Assembly (NCBI GenBank): GCA_037389465.1
Contig: JAZARR010000214.1
Location: 6,611,001 to 6,675,000 of the forward strand
Length of the DNA: 64,000 nt
Direction: 5' to 3'
Origin: Baylisascaris procyonis
Lineage: Eukaryota > Nematoda > Chromadorea > Rhabditida > Ascarididae
Part shown: piece by piece, positions 20,930 to 36,717 of the stretch
How positions within the stretch are numbered: position 1 is the first letter of the stretch
How the letters are laid out: the number at the start of each line of letters is the position of its first letter
Notes under the pieces: model-generated
The model's input: the letters and a program-made list of their open reading frames with translations, nothing else
Told to the model about the DNA's origin: nothing
Databases searched by the model: none
Translations under genes and position numbers: made by a program

Positions 20930-23900
20930 CTGAAATTTTAAGTCAGTAAATGAGTATGAATTTAACTCTGCGTTATGCGCAATTTCAGGCCTTCTGAAAT
21001 ATCCCAGGAATATACCGGAATATCCGGAATGCTTTCATGCTTAAACATATGGAAAGTACTGATGAGCGGAATGAAAGTTTCATTAATATGAGCTGATTTG
21101 TACCTATTTTATATCTCTTTAAAGTTCTTTCGATAATGGATGAATGACTGAGAGCGCAACTTTAAACTTAAGGAATTTAACGAAGAAATACTCATTCGAG
21201 ACGATGGCATCCGGAGTGCACAAAGAAAAACCGAACAGGTTTCTAAATGTCCTAAGGCATGAAAACAAATAAATCCATTTTAAATGTGTAAAGTAAACAC
21301 AACAGAAAAGTTAAGCTGAAATTATTACGAGAATATATATGCACCATTGAATTGTTAGCGATCGGAAATCCTTTAATCTCCTTATTTTATATCTTTTTGA
21401 TGAACCGATCTGTCATATCATAAGAATCTGTTTGACTACCACATTTACTACTCTGTATTTTTGCAATAATATAAATCCATCTAAACAATATTTGTAGAGT
21501 GGAATACAACTGAGTGAAATATAGCGAACAGGGATTTGTCATATACAGGAAATAAGCGATTGTTTCCTGCCACATTTTCACATTCGATAAATTTATTTAC
21601 TAAATTAAGACCAAAATTTGCTCAGAAACGAATCGAGTTGTTAGATTTCGCCAATTCAGATCGCATAATTTTTTTTTTTTTGCATTTCTTTCTTTGAGAA
21701 AGAAAAACCTATTAAGTATGCAAAACAGTTCATAATCTCTATGAAAGAGGTATACATTATGGCCCTATCCTTCTTTCATTCCATAATGCATATAATGCGA
21801 AAGCGAAACGAAAAATTTCACCAAGATTAGTCCAATAGAGGGCATTATCTCGTTGGAGGGCTATTGCCTTGCGGAGGTGTTTCTCGGCACTTCCGAACTG
21901 TGTCATCTTTCCAAAGCAAGTGCCAAGCTGGAAGTGAATAGGTGCTTTATCGTCGAGATATTCGAGCGCATTGTCAGCGAGCCTGATCACCTCCTCGCAA
22001 TCGTCAAGCTCATCCAGTAAAACAAATAGATTCACCCAGGCACGTTCATGATCCATTTGAATCCTTCAATGGAGCATTTCAAAATTCATCGCTACCGCAA
22101 TCGGCAAGTGAATCACGGGTTATCAATGTCTATCGGGAAGTGATTTCTCGATGATAAGCGCGCATGATGCTTTTTATTTCAGCTTCTTTGAAACACTAGA
22201 TATGCATAGGCCTTTCTCTAAGGGAGAGTCTTGTGGAATGATAATTAGTCATTACAACCGCGCATGTATATTGAGGCTGTTTTTCTTGTCAATAACTACC
22301 CTTATCTGTTAGAGATCATCGTATCAGCACTTTTTTTTTTCAATCCTTTTCCTCAAATCAATTGGATTTAGTGCGATCGTCGATGACATTCATCCAGATA
22401 CGTTGACGTTTTGGTTTATTTCTTCAACAAGCTTTTTCTCTAATTCATCGCTACAACATGTTACACCTGATTTACAAGATATCAGCTTATCGGCTACCTT
22501 CTCGTCAGGGTAATATGAATGAAGGTACAAATTGTTGTTGAACCTAAGCGGGCAATTTATTCTTGCTAATCATCCGAAGGTGTGGAACGTTTTCGCCTGG
22601 TTTTATTTCGATAAATATACTCTCTTTTGTATCCAATGATAACAATGATATGATCTGATGTCTCTTCGCATCTTTGCTGCTCTCAATTTATAAAATTAAG
22701 CAAGACTATGAATTAAAAAATTCAACATACCGTGTAACATTCCGCCATATACTTTCGGCTAAACGTTTCTTGTTTTGTTGTAGATAGAGATTACCCAAAT
22801 TATAAAGGCAATCCGGATAATCTGGACGTATACTTAGCGACATACGAAAACATTCTTCCGATTCCTGAAAAATTAAGAATAATTATTTATTTAAAATATC
22901 GATGAAAAGTTTGAAAACTTCATCTAACTTTGAGAATTCGATTCATGAGAAATACGAACCTTAAATTTTCGTTGACCAAGCATAGCAAGACCAAGATTCA
23001 TCCAAGCAGCCGCAAAACCCGAACGTATTTGCACACATTTCTTGAGTAATTCTTCTGCTTCACTATATTGTCCACGAACGAGATAAATATTTGCGAGATT
23101 ATTCATCGCATGATCGTATGACGGATTTAACCTAGAGAAATGTGATTGTCCATTATTATTGCATAGAAAATAAATGAACCATTAAAGAGTTCCAATCAAA
23201 ATGCACAATTTTTGCTTTTCAACAAGGCGTTTTTTTGCAATTCCGGTAAAATTTGCCATCAGCAATCACAGTAGCATCAGTTGGCCATATTTGTGAGAGA
23301 AATTTATTCGTGCATTGCTGCACGAATTATTTCGAAACATATCGCTGAACACATACGTGCCAACGCCTGTATCTACTACAATAGTGAATAGCTTAAACAT
23401 GAGGATGCCTTTTCTAATATGTAAATGAAATAATCCAGCAATTGGGAATGTAAAAAATTATTTCTATCAAGACAACTAGAAGATAAGAAATGCACGATGA
23501 CATGTCATTTCTATCCACTTTATTCGTGCATTTGCGAAGGATTCTCAGTTGCCGTTATTTGGTCATTAAATGCTGAATCTCTCTTATTAATTTTTGCTGC
23601 GTAATGCACATTTTCAGGTGCACTTTAACATCATTTAGAATTACAACAATTGAAATAGGATGCTAATAAACTTCTTTTCTAGCAAGAAATCATTTGCAAA
23701 ATGTAACTAAATTTTTGGCAACTAATCTTAGCGGCTGGGTCATAAGGCAGCTGTCGTGCCCACATAAAGAAATACACTAATTTTATCATTTTTCTTTCGT
23801 ATCCGAGAATTGCAACGCGTTCTACATGTCAGACCATAGTTGAATGAATAGCGATGAGATTCTTGTTGATGGTCAACGAATAATTTTCTATTGGAGTTTG

Positions 23901-26900
23901 TGAAAAATGTTCGATACCTTATCGCACTCTTATAGCTAACTTCAGCCGTTAATGAATCCCCGCTATCTGCTAGCACCTTGCCGAGATTATAGTGTATTTT
24001 AGCGTTTGTCGGGCATACAACAAGACCACTTCTGTATAAATCGAGTTCTGTTCGCCACTCACTACAGCGCTGAAAAATTAGTGGTAAATATGGTTAGTGG
24101 TAAATATGGATAATGATTCGTAATTCTTCCTACAGACATAATCGGTGAGTGCTACAATCATACAGCGATAAGACATCAACTTAGGCTTGTAAAATCACGC
24201 GTTGATTCTTCTCTAATCATGGACTGGCATCTCTCCATGTGAAGCAACATCCCGAAACACGCTTTTCCTCGTCTTATATGAAGTTTAGAAAAAACCTAAT
24301 CAAAATTCATCCATCTGGGCTTGAAATATGATATGAGATAGCTGTTAGCCGCGCACGACAAAGCACCTCATTCAAATAAAAAAAAAAGGATACGGTCCAA
24401 CCGCTCGAAACTCATCCACACACGACGAATAACTAAGTATCTTCTTTATCGCACCATTTTAATGAGTATATGCGAAATAGCAGTGTAGACGCCATAGCAT
24501 ATACACCACACATACTCCACGCAACACGTACCACAACCCATCTTCTATACACGCAACACGCTTACACTCCCCTTCCCCTCCTCTACATACACATCACACA
24601 CCACGTTCTCCCACACGTATGCCAAATGGAATCTATGCAACGTACAAACTGAAGCGGACCACACACAGCACCCCATATACACCACACCTCACTTTCCCGC
24701 ACTCAGATGCCAAACGGAATCTATACCACGCGCAAACTGAAAGCGACCACACACGACACACGGATTTGCATTCCTCCCCCTCCCGCACCACACATCACAA
24801 ACGCCCCACATGAGATCGAACCACGCCTTTCTTCACTGGTATATTTACCTTCCCTCCAATACGTAACCGACTGCTCCGTGCTATGCTATATACACTACAA
24901 AAAGCACCGACTTTTACATTTGTTTCCGATGTAAAAGTCGGTGCTTTTTGTGACTACATCATCAACTTTGGTAGATTTCACTTTATGACCTTTCCAAAAA
25001 TGAATTACTGACTCACAACGTTCAACATTATTTTTTTATTATACAATAGTAAGAAGGAAAGCATTTATAACCAACCTCCATCGACTTGTTTACTCCGAGA
25101 AGCAATATTATACATGCAGTAAATCTCATCATCTCATTTTTTGAATGATCAGAAATTAGTGTTTTGAGTTTGTCGTAGAAAATAGCGACAAGAATACAAA
25201 ATCCAACTGAGGGTAAATATAGAACACGTTCAGCTAAGACGAAACCGACAGTGAGGAAAAAATTACTCGCTGGTAGAAATGCGAAAATTGCAATAGAAAA
25301 GCCGAAATATGTCAATCTGAAATGAAATGAACATTCATTCAGTCAGTTTCGAGTCATTTCGACGAAATATCATTGCTTTAATACTCGAAAAATCCTTTCT
25401 TGTTGTTTTCGTTGAATTTCTTCTACAACAGACATTTTTAATGCGCTATTAAAGCGCACCCGTGATAGTAATATCTAAATCTGCTAACTCTGCTTCCTTG
25501 GTAATTATTGACAATTCGTCGTTGCTTTAGTTCCCTTTAAATCAATGTTCTGCAGTCAAGGGATTTGTGTGTGTGTGTTGAACAACTTTTTTGGATCAAT
25601 TTTGAATTGTATTTGATCGAATAATATCGTCAAGCCTGATGCCTATAATTTATTTGCTGGCTTCATTTCTATGCGTTCTTCTAGTAGAAAAACCTTATTT
25701 GGTGGATATGGAATGTCAATCCTTTTATGTTGCAGAGATACTCGTTTCTAAGAATTTATGTACTACTTAAAAGAATCTAAGGTTACAATATTAGTATAAG
25801 AATTTTCACATCTGCGATTGTTAGAGAAAGCTCTATTGAAAGACGATGTATTACTGAGAAAAGAACTGATAGGATTGAAAAGCTGACCTGCTCCATGCAA
25901 AGTAGTTCACCATGCGTCGATGCACCAATATCACAATTGCAATAACGATGAGGATCGTTAGGCAAAATCGCAGATCAAACACTGATTCAATGGGAGCAAT
26001 ACAACCCATTGAGTAGTCGAAACACAATTTCGACGGATTTACCAATAACCATATATTTAAAATTACTAAGTAACAATAATTGATCATCTGAAAACAAAGT
26101 GTTATAGTGATTCATAAAATTCTAGCGGAATTTTCTTCACATATTTAAAAGAAAAGGACATTGCAATAGATGGAGGAATGAAAAATGACATCTAAAACCA
26201 CAATTAAATTATGTGCATGCAAAACTTGAAATTCCACTTTAAAGCAAGTATGCTTTCATGCGTAACCATGAAGTCGGGCACTCACATCAATTCACAGAAG
26301 AATACGCTTTGCATGGGTATATATTGCTATATATGTCGAACTTACCCTGAAGAATGCAGACGGATGAAAAGCAATGGGATTGTCGAACGAGGAGAATTTA
26401 GGTGATTTGAAACCATTAATATAAAGTCGTATAAGAAGCATTCCAATAGTTGCAAAAGTGCATAATAACATGCGATGGAGGCAGGATATATGGTTCCTCT
26501 GAAACTTTCATCGATCATACAAATATTGCGTTTTCTTTGTAAAATTAGCTCATAATTTAGCATATTTTTTCATGTTTACTGAGGTTTATGAAAAATGGCA
26601 AGAATGATTTCGGATCTCGTTCAGTGGGATAAAATGGGAAAAAAGTGATTTATGCCGGAGCCAAAGGAGCCAAATTGTTTGCTGCAGAAGTCGTGTGAAC
26701 TTATAGGCTTTCCCATGAAATCAAAGCAATCAAGGCAATTTTGCCCGCCTTGCAGCGCATAACATTATTCAGCTATTGGGGAAGCACATTTCTTGATCCC
26801 TTATTCCTCCCCGGATTAAACTAGAAGACAAAGTTAGCAGCTTTTTCTTAGCCATAGTCCATAAATCTCTAAATATGCAAAATTGCAAGCGTTCTTGATT

Positions 26901-29900
26901 TGCACTGTCAGAGGCTGCACATTCTCTGTAACGCAGGATAACATAAAATTATAAAGTGCATCCTTCGGCATAGTCACCTTTTATGGGTATTTTAAAGGTT
27001 TCTTTCACATTTCTTGGGCATTGTGTACCTTCTTCGAATAACACCTTGATAGCCTACCTGCCCTTTTGGCTTAAGTATGCACCTCATTCTGTTTTCTTTT
27101 TTTTTTAGAATTTCGTTGTCACCTTCAACGCAATTCAATAAAACCTTTCTCTAGAGCGAATATCATTTCTTATTGCATATGGCACTTTTTTCATTGATAT
27201 TATGCACAATATCTCACCACAAATTTATCGTTGTCGTTCTTCAATCGATTATTACGATGATTACTAGAACATCGCTGTTTGAAAACTTGTATGAGTCGAG
27301 CAACCGAGGATGTGCTAGCTAGAAGATCAATCGACGCACATATCGGCTGTAAATTATGGAATTATCTCAAGAGTATCCTTGCTCGATTCAGTAATTTAAT
27401 TTTTGGGATTGTCAGAGATTTATAAAAATCTGTAATCATAACTTCCTACTAGCACACCTTTCTGCATGCGCCTATGTGTATCTGTGCATATAACCAGGTG
27501 CTCGGCTTTCCTGACTGCCTATTTTTAGTGAATTTCGCTTCCCTCCTCGCCTAACTTCCCGCCAGCCATATGCTAACATGATCATCTGTTTCAGCTTGCC
27601 AAAAATTCCATCACAAACAATAAACTGCCCAATTTCTGATTCTGTATTTTATTCACGTGCAATATGCTTCTTGATAATACCATTCATTCACCTATTGTGT
27701 CATATTTCAGGCGCAACCTGGCTTATCCTAATATTCACGCTATTGTTCAACTCACATACCGAACTCGTATTCTTTCTAGAAGGTAGGCACTGTTGAGATC
27801 TTATGAATGAAATTTTGACTGCCTTCACCATAGTTATTCTTGTTGAGGCGATTATTGATTGTAAGTAATGATAAAAATTACTAACTAATGCAGTAATTCC
27901 TTGCTCTTTGCTGAAGAGTGCGAGAAGCGATAGGCTTAATAGTGTGCATTTCCGCTCAAATGTAAATTCACCCATTTTCAAGCATCCTATATAGATATTG
28001 ACGGTCAACAACACGAACATCGCCATTAACAGTTCGGCTCTTCCAACAATATTCGCAACCTGTAGTTGTAATCAAATATTAAGTTAACTGAGATCATGCT
28101 TTGAGTAGCAGATAAAGTTTTTAAGCTCAGTTAGAGGTGGCGCATCTGTCGTGCTGAAGAAAGTTTTGCAGCGCTAATGAAATCGAGTTTAGAAGTTGTG
28201 GTATTGGGCGTTCAAATCTAGTTTATTAAAGAAATGCATCGCATTAGAAGTTCATTTCATTTCGTCGAACTTAGACATTATTCCCTCATGCTGTCTATCA
28301 TCTTCATTCGGGCATGCCTAGGTATTTTTTCTTTAAACAGTGAAGAAATCTAACCAATAAGCTTCGATATATACAACCCGTAGTAATCAGCTGCACATGA
28401 AATTCTAAATTTAATGCAAAGAATGTGTCAGGTTGGCGTGTTTTCCAGATGCAATCAAACTGTGCCATGTCTGCTTTTAGAGACTAAACAACAAGTCCCC
28501 AAGATGCCGTTCTCCTCTCTTTAAACCCATCCCTACCTCCCATCAAGAGTGTTATTTTAAATGATAAATGATAAATTACCGCTTCCGAGTGAACGGGATG
28601 AACGGCGAAAAGTAGCGCTGCATGAAATGCGAGTTTTTCTGTGCGAACATCGTCGAAGAGCGTTGCAGCATTAAGTGTTGTCTTATAAACGAGTATTGTG
28701 ACGATGCTGTGAAGCGCAATATTGCAAATGTGATATGGGATAGTATGAAGTCCAAAGAATATCCGATTAAAGCTGAAAAAAAAATTAAAACTGCGAATCA
28801 AATTATTTACACGTAATGAATGCAAATAGATGAACCACAAGATTCGACGATTCACTAAATTTATAGATTTAAAATGTATGGCTGCTATGTTTCTTTTTAT
28901 ATAAATTTCACATCTCATATGATAATATTAAGAATGTACAACCTCAACTAGAAACAAATAGAGGTATCAAATGACATGATTAGCGAAGGTGATGGATATT
29001 GAGATATAGCTACGTTAGGCTTATCACCACCAAATAGCTGATACCTGCAGGCATTAATATTCCGAGCAAGCTGAAGATGTAGTAACTTTGAGTAAAGATG
29101 GGCGTTTGTTGCGTTAGCGGAATTCGATAAGTGAAATTTCTATCGGTCAATTCAAATAAGAGTAATGGAAATTTGAAGAAAATAATGTCGATGTCAACTA
29201 TTGTTTGCGGCCTTGCAAAAATTTTAAATATGACCGAGATCTTGCACTATGTTAATAAGTGCGCATTTAGATATGATGGAAAAAATGGAGAAAAAAATTC
29301 GATCAAAGAATTTTTATTGAAATATGAGGAATGATGAAAAAAAAAGAGAATTATAATCTCATTGGTTGGTTTCTTTTTCCGAGATTATTTGTTTATTTCT
29401 TTCAAAAGCAATGAAATAAATCTTGGAAAATCAGTGAGTCATCTATCTACATTACTGAAGTTTTTAAATTTTAATGCGCCTAATTTTCCTTGAGATATGC
29501 ACATGAAAGTGAAAAATTTGTTTCAAAATGCAAACATTGTGATCTTGAGATCGCCGGAGAGAAATTTCAATAAATGCGAAAGGCATGTATAATGCAATAA
29601 AAAAAGGCAATTAAGGCACATCTCGATTGATTGTTGTTTGCTCGTGTTGTGTGATGTTGTGTACGGAGGCATGACATGAGATTAGTTTTGCCACTACCAC
29701 CATAGTTGTCCACGTTTCGGCAAAAGACTTTCACAAAGTACTTTATTGACTATTGAATTCAAATTTTTCAACTTTTTTATTTAAATTCTTCAACGATAAT
29801 TATAATTTATATACGTAAAAATTTTGAATAAAAAGATTCAAAACTTCTTTGATTGTCGCGCAATTAATTGAAATAAGAGCATAATTAAAGTGGCATTTCC

Positions 29901-32900
29901 ATATGAGGAAATGAGCATAAAACAATGAGCATAAACATCTATGATGATAACTTGATGATAACTCTAGCAATCGTCTCATATGAAACTATGCTCATTACAA
30001 TGCCCACTTAACGAGTTGGTTCATTTTATAAATTCGGGAATGAAATATATGCTTATCACTATAGAAGAGATACTAAGGAAGTGGTCGTTTGTCGTTGATC
30101 ATTACTACGATGTCATTATACTTGTGCCATTTACGAGGTGTCATTAATTGCGGTGCGCATTTCCGGACAAGCTAGCGTCCACTGAGAGCAATTCGAGATG
30201 AGCCAATGTGTGAGTGAGCAATTGACCTCGAGATGCACAACAAATTATTAGTCACACTTCTTAGGCGCAATAACATAAGCAATGTGAAACGTGTTCATCA
30301 ACCAATGAACAGAATATAATCTCAATTTAATAAAAGTATTGCGAATTTAATAAAGCTATAAAGTTTTTATGCAATGCATTATGTAGTTGCCCTAAAAGAA
30401 GCCATACGAACGGCAAAATGAATGAAGAGAGAAGCTCAACATTGCGATTACCTTGATTATATGATTCCTATTATTTGAATTATTGTAAAACTTAATAAAA
30501 ATATTTTAAAGATATGTTTGCTGAGGAATTCGCATTTATTTTTGTTCATATAGGTTTACAACTAAAAGCTTCACCACTAATTACAGCTAAACATTGGTTA
30601 CTAAAAATATTTTGTAGCAGCAATTCTAGTAATGATGCCTTAATGATCTTCAAGTGTCCGTACTCTGCAACACCTTAGCGTAATTGTCACCTAACTCAGC
30701 AGCTATAATGTCTTTTTTTGAAGAACATTTGTGCTACTTGAACTAGTCGATAATAAAGGCAGCGAACTGATATTGGGCAATAAAATTCGTGGACTTTGGA
30801 AAGAAACTTGCAGGGCTTTTTTTCGTGGATTTCAAATTGCATGAGTAACTTACTCAAAAAGCCACCACTTAACGAAATGGAAATGATGCATTGCTTCAGA
30901 AAAATTTTAATTCAAAAGTTATTCTAGATTATTTTCAATCCTCTACAAATTGTTCATTGAGAAGCGTCAGCGGATAGAAGTCAGATTGAGCTTAAAATCG
31001 GTAGGGATGAGACATAAGGACAGCTGCTCAAAAAAATAAGCGCATGCATGCTGAGTTGATGAATGATGTTTGATGACGCACGATGTGTAAAAACATCTGC
31101 GCTTTTTTTTCCAGCAATACATAATCAAAAATCCAAAATTTTTAGCAACGTTCTTTTTTTTTTGCACTTTTCTCTTGAAAAATGTCAGAAAACGTTAATC
31201 CATCACTACTTTTGATAATCTTCGAGTGCTATGAAGCCTATGCAGTGCCATGGATGCTCAGTTACAATTATGGTATAGATTAAGTCTACATTTATTTTAT
31301 AGCTCAGCAAGGTTGCAAAAAAATGTCATTGCAAATAAAAGTTTTCAAAAGAGCATAAAAAGATCGTTGAGCAATAAACCATCGCATTTTAATCGAAAAA
31401 GGATCCATGTGAAAATCGAGGCATTGTAATGTCGATGCTCATTAGATGCCCTTCATGTCAACCTTCGGCAAACTTTGCTATCACTATTTTTTCCCCAAAA
31501 TTTACATCAAGTTTCATCACTTTCCTATCCATTCCTCATTTCCATACTGTAAATATGTGTCATTGAAAAATAAACACCTCAATTTCGAAAATGTCTATTG
31601 CCAGAGATCATTTTCAATATTAAACGTTGCTTGGGAAGATATTTCAACAAGGAGAAAAATATCAAGTAGATCACTCGTCATTGAGACTTTTTTTTTTGCT
31701 GAAGTTCACTATAAATTTCGAATACTCCTGTGCATTTGTCAAAATTTCCATTTTTCTTTGGCTCTTGCTTAACGTTTCATTTCGCATTGTTTCTTTGAAA
31801 TCCGACATTTTGTCGCTAATTAATTTCTAATTAAGAAATAGCAGAGAAAGAACGGCAGAGACCCTCTATTACTTTACTTGGAATATTTCTGACTCTAAGC
31901 GCTGATGTCAAAGTTTATGACCACCAATTGCTAAAGTTTTTAATGCTTATTAATTATAGGTGTTATGAATTCTCTTTTAGCAGTCTGCAATGAGAATTGC
32001 ACCTGCCCCATTCAGCTCTTATTCAGATTGTAGTACCGCCGAATTGGTCAGCGCTCAGATTGCCTTATGCAACAAACGAAAAGACGACTGAGTGCTATGC
32101 CATTTTGAATTATGCAAATGAGCAATCGAAAATTCACATCTCCCATCGACAGCAGTGGTCGGATAAGCGAGCGCCTTTACGCTCAATTGCATCCGAGCCA
32201 TTCGTTGAGTGTGTGATTTATTATTGTAGTGCTTTTGCAAAAAGAATGGCCGATTTGGTTGTGCAATTTCACCGAATGCATTGCACTAAATGCTTCAGAT
32301 GTTCTATCTGACTTGTGTGTTCATTGATGAGGAATCATTTATGATACGCATACATATGGTCATATTTGCAAAACATTATCTACATCCTTTCAGATCATTC
32401 AGTAGTGACGTTTTGTGATTGGCTTTTCCTATTTGAGTGCATGGAATTCATCCGGCTGCTCCGTTGCTTAATTGTGAAACCAGCCGGCTGCAAATATTAG
32501 TAATTGCTGCAGTCAGCGCTTACAGCCGTATAGAAAATAAACGAAAATTTCAAATTTCAAAAATTCACATATTGCGAATTATGGAATCCTTTGGAAAAAA
32601 GAGAAAGAATTTATTTGTTCATTGATAAAACTTACAAATGCACTAACAATTTTTCTCCGCTAAAATTTCCTATCATTTAAACTTCAAATATGAAAGAATT
32701 TCATTAAATTGCGCCTTTTAGCGATAGAGAAATTCACTGATGAATTTTTTAAACTTCAATAGTGATTCAATTTCTTATAACTATCGCTCTTATGAGTCGT
32801 TAATATCCCTAGATCCATTGGCCGATTTGTTGAGCTCATCGATGTTCAATCGCCATTCGAACAACACGACTATTGCGATCATATTTCTGCTCATTATATT

Positions 32901-35900
32901 GAGCGGCAATTTGAATCGAGGCAATCCACTTTGCCATACTATGCTCTATCATTCCATTGGGAATATACCCTCAATAGTTGTGCTTTTCAGCGATTTTCAG
33001 CGAATATCATTAAAGAATATGATGTTTTCGTGTATTTTGCATGAAAAATTTGACCTGAATTAGTTAACCTGGTCAATGATCTTCGGAGAATTTCTTTTCT
33101 TTCGATTTTCGTCATTATGAAATCAAATGGTGAAATTCCCCGAGACGATTGTAACAGTTGCTAAGCAATAAAGCTGTTTTCTCTTCGAAAGTAAAAATTC
33201 TTGGAGAAAAAAAAAGAAAAATTAGCCTAAGAAACCTAGGGACGAAAAGCATCGTAATAATGAAAGAAAAAACAATCTAAAAATGCTTCAAATGATTTTG
33301 ATATCAAATGATAATCACATTTATTTTCTTCTCCTCAATGAAAACGCTAATGCCTCATACAATTATGATTAGCTTATCGAATTCTTCGCAAAAATATAAC
33401 TACTAAAACGGGCAAAATACTTTTCTTTTTCAACAGAGTTCTTTGCTCAGTGCCCATACTATTATTTCAGCGTCGTTGTTTAACAAAACTAAAGTTATAA
33501 GTTGCTGAAGTTTATATCACTGATCAACTAAATAGGGCAATCGTTATCACTCTATGTTTATTGAAAGGGCACATCGGAAAGGTTGGAAAGTCAAACGACT
33601 CATAAATGTTATTTTAAAGGCATTTTGACTTTTCACATCAATAAGTAACTTTTAAGGGATTACGTTCTTTTGGGATCGGCTGAAAGGTGCAGCGGATTGT
33701 TTGCGCAGAAACTTGAGCTCTTGATGCCGAATGATTGGCAACAATTAAATGACTATGTTGATGAGTGATAGCGCAGAGTCTACTGACAGACATTTGCAAG
33801 CAACAATTGACATGAGCCGTACTACGTATAGCACTGTTTCCTTGAGAGAGCTTAAAAAAATGTTGAGTGCATGAGGAAATATCTACATCCTAGAATTATA
33901 TGTGCTGCCTCTAATTAAGGTACCAAAAACGATATACCCTGGTGTCAGTTTTTTTCAATGACTTAACGAGTCTGCATCGCTTTAAAAATATCGTTTATTT
34001 TTTTAAACATGTATGGCGGAAAGTAATGATGCACTTATTTAGCCATTTTCCATTGATGCACATTATGAAGCAAAGTAAGCGTTCGGAATTGGTTGGATTG
34101 GAGTCTGGTGGCGCCCGCTGTTCACCGCTAATCCATAGCGGACATGAGGAAGCCCCATTAATCTTTGCAAAGGTGTTAGATTATTTGCAAAGACTATAAT
34201 TACTCGAGCAAACGACATAACGGATTATATGCTACGACAGACAGCTCTGGCCACAGCTCGCTATGAAATCGAAGCACTCTTGTATCTGCTATGTTTAGTG
34301 CGCATAAAATTGTGGTTTATTGAGGAAAATGCAAAGCTAGGAATTTTTATAAACAGCACATCCATAGGATCATTTTTTTCTCCAGCCCTATCGTCGCCTA
34401 ATTAAAGGCATTTTAGCCAACACAAGAATTGGCAAAATTTTGTGAGCAAATTTTTCACAGACTAACTACGCTCAAAAACAGTTTCTAACTGGCACGCAAT
34501 AGAATATCTCGCAAGATATAGGTGTGTGCGGGCAATCACTGCATTTACATACGGCTTAAATGATTTTATGCAAGTTTCATAGGCGGAAAGCAAAAAGATG
34601 TCAAGATCTACGGCCTCATCGAAAGGCAATGAATTTTTTTGGCAATTTACCTCTTTCTTTCTCTCTCTCCTTCTCTCTCCCTCCCTCTCAGCGTACTACG
34701 TGATTACGCGTGAAAAGAACGAAGTGCACAACAGCATTCGTTAAGTGCTCAAAATATGCAAACAGTGCACTACATTGAAGTATTTGTAGATAACAACATT
34801 TCTCTGTAAATACTTTTGCAGTGACCGAGTGCTGTTGAAGTGCTTAGAAACAGCAAATAATTGCAATGATTGGGTGCAGTGATTGTTGGCGAACTGCAAC
34901 GAGAAAAAATGACAAAACTTTTGGTATATCTTTAAATCCAATTTTCTCATTACATTTAGTGAAAAAAAAGTTACCACGATTTTATTTTGCAACCAAAAGA
35001 GTATCATTTTTGACGATATCGGGAGAACGAATGGAAAACAAGCTTGATTAAGGCTTGGAAGTCATAAGAAATATCTTGCGATTCGGATGGAAGGAAGTCT
35101 CAAAAAGGTTAATTCTACCATAAATATGAGATAATTCATTAAATAAAAAGCTAATCTTGCACGATACAATCATTAAAGTTCATATATAAGTTTTCAAGTT
35201 GTTATTTGCTCTCATTATATATTCCTACTATGCCAATAAGTACACATTACATTCGACTCTAATGATGAACTGCTTAGCGGATCGCAATAGTGGTGCACTT
35301 ATGCGTTGACTGATGAGCTTGTTGGATATGTCGTTATGGAACGACTTTCATTTCCGCTCGCAATGGGGCATTATTTATAGCACTCGCAAAAAATGGGAAT
35401 TAATCGTTGCTGGAGAAATGACGTCTAAGGATTTGCGGTGGGATCATGGAGATTAGTCGGAAACAGAGCATTTTTCCTCGCCAAGAAACGCATTTTTCCT
35501 TCTCTTTTAGGCAAAACCATTAGAAAAGCTTCATGCTACTTTCAGTGTGAATGAAGCTTTTAAAAGGTTGAAATTAAAGTTGAAAATAAAATTTTCGATT
35601 TGCCCAATATAGAGGCCTAATTGACAAGAGCACATTTGATAGTTTCAGCTGCTGCACTTTATTCTTCATGAAAATCAAGTAAAATTTTATAGAAGGTAGG
35701 GGATCTTCTTTCTATTTGTAGCGACTAATATCCGTAGGCGTCTAATAAACTGAATAAGAGCAGAATTTGCTGGGAGGGAATAGTTAGTAAATTTTAGCAT
35801 GTGGGATTCCTCAAAAGTATCTATCACAAATGTAGGCTGAGAGATAGTTCCCTCAAGACAACGACCTATTTAATCTTCGACGGTGTACTATTATATAACA

Positions 35901-36644
35901 GATTAACAAAAGGCTTGACATGATATAGTTGCTATTTTAGCGGCCAAAGCAAAACTGATGCAGATAAGAGACGGTTCGGATGAGGGGAAATATCGAGCAT
36001 TTTGAGGTAGTAATATAATCAAAGGTCATGATTGCACTTGTTAACTGGGTCGTGTTTCTTTTTATGAGGTGTATTCTATCACAAATAAACTGTAGCCTGA
36101 AGGCCCATTTTTGCGTTTGCATAGCTCATGGCAATGAAGCGATCGATGAGTGACATTGATCAACGATGTATGCCTCTATGTGTTCGTACTTGGCGTGATA
36201 TGTCGGAGATATCTGTATTTGTCAGAAGTATAAAAGCTGCCATCAGAATTGATGCTTATATATTAGTTTGTTATTGTGTTTCATGAATTGAGCTAATAAT
36301 TAAGAAACATAATGAATTACACTACAGCTTCATCAACTTTATAGATACCACGCATTCTAATAAAGGGGCAGATGTTGACATACTCAGCGCATCGGATAAG
36401 CGCTTTTATTGCTTAGCAAATAAAAGCGCATTGTTTATTGGGTGTTCCCTTCAGATGGGAATATCCATAAGCTAACGGATCAAGGGCAACGCATCAACAC
36501 TGAGTAGTCCTCATACTTTCAGCAATCGTGAAGCAATCACTCGTTGGGGCGTTCAAGAGGGGATCATCTATGATGCTCACATCCTAGCTCTCTCTATCTA
36601 TCCCTTTCTCTCTCTCTCTGTATTATACATTATTCATCTCTCTG

Positions 36645-36717
<73 letters not shown>

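Noticed and set aside
24619..24934. Open frames MPNGIY... in the C/A-rich repeat
   Set aside because: The same peptide appears twice only because the DNA is a tandem repeat; C/A-rich sequence has few stops.
32740..33063. 107-codon plus-strand open frame inside TMTC4 intron 1
   Set aside because: AT-rich, no splice chain and no recognised motif; could be chance.
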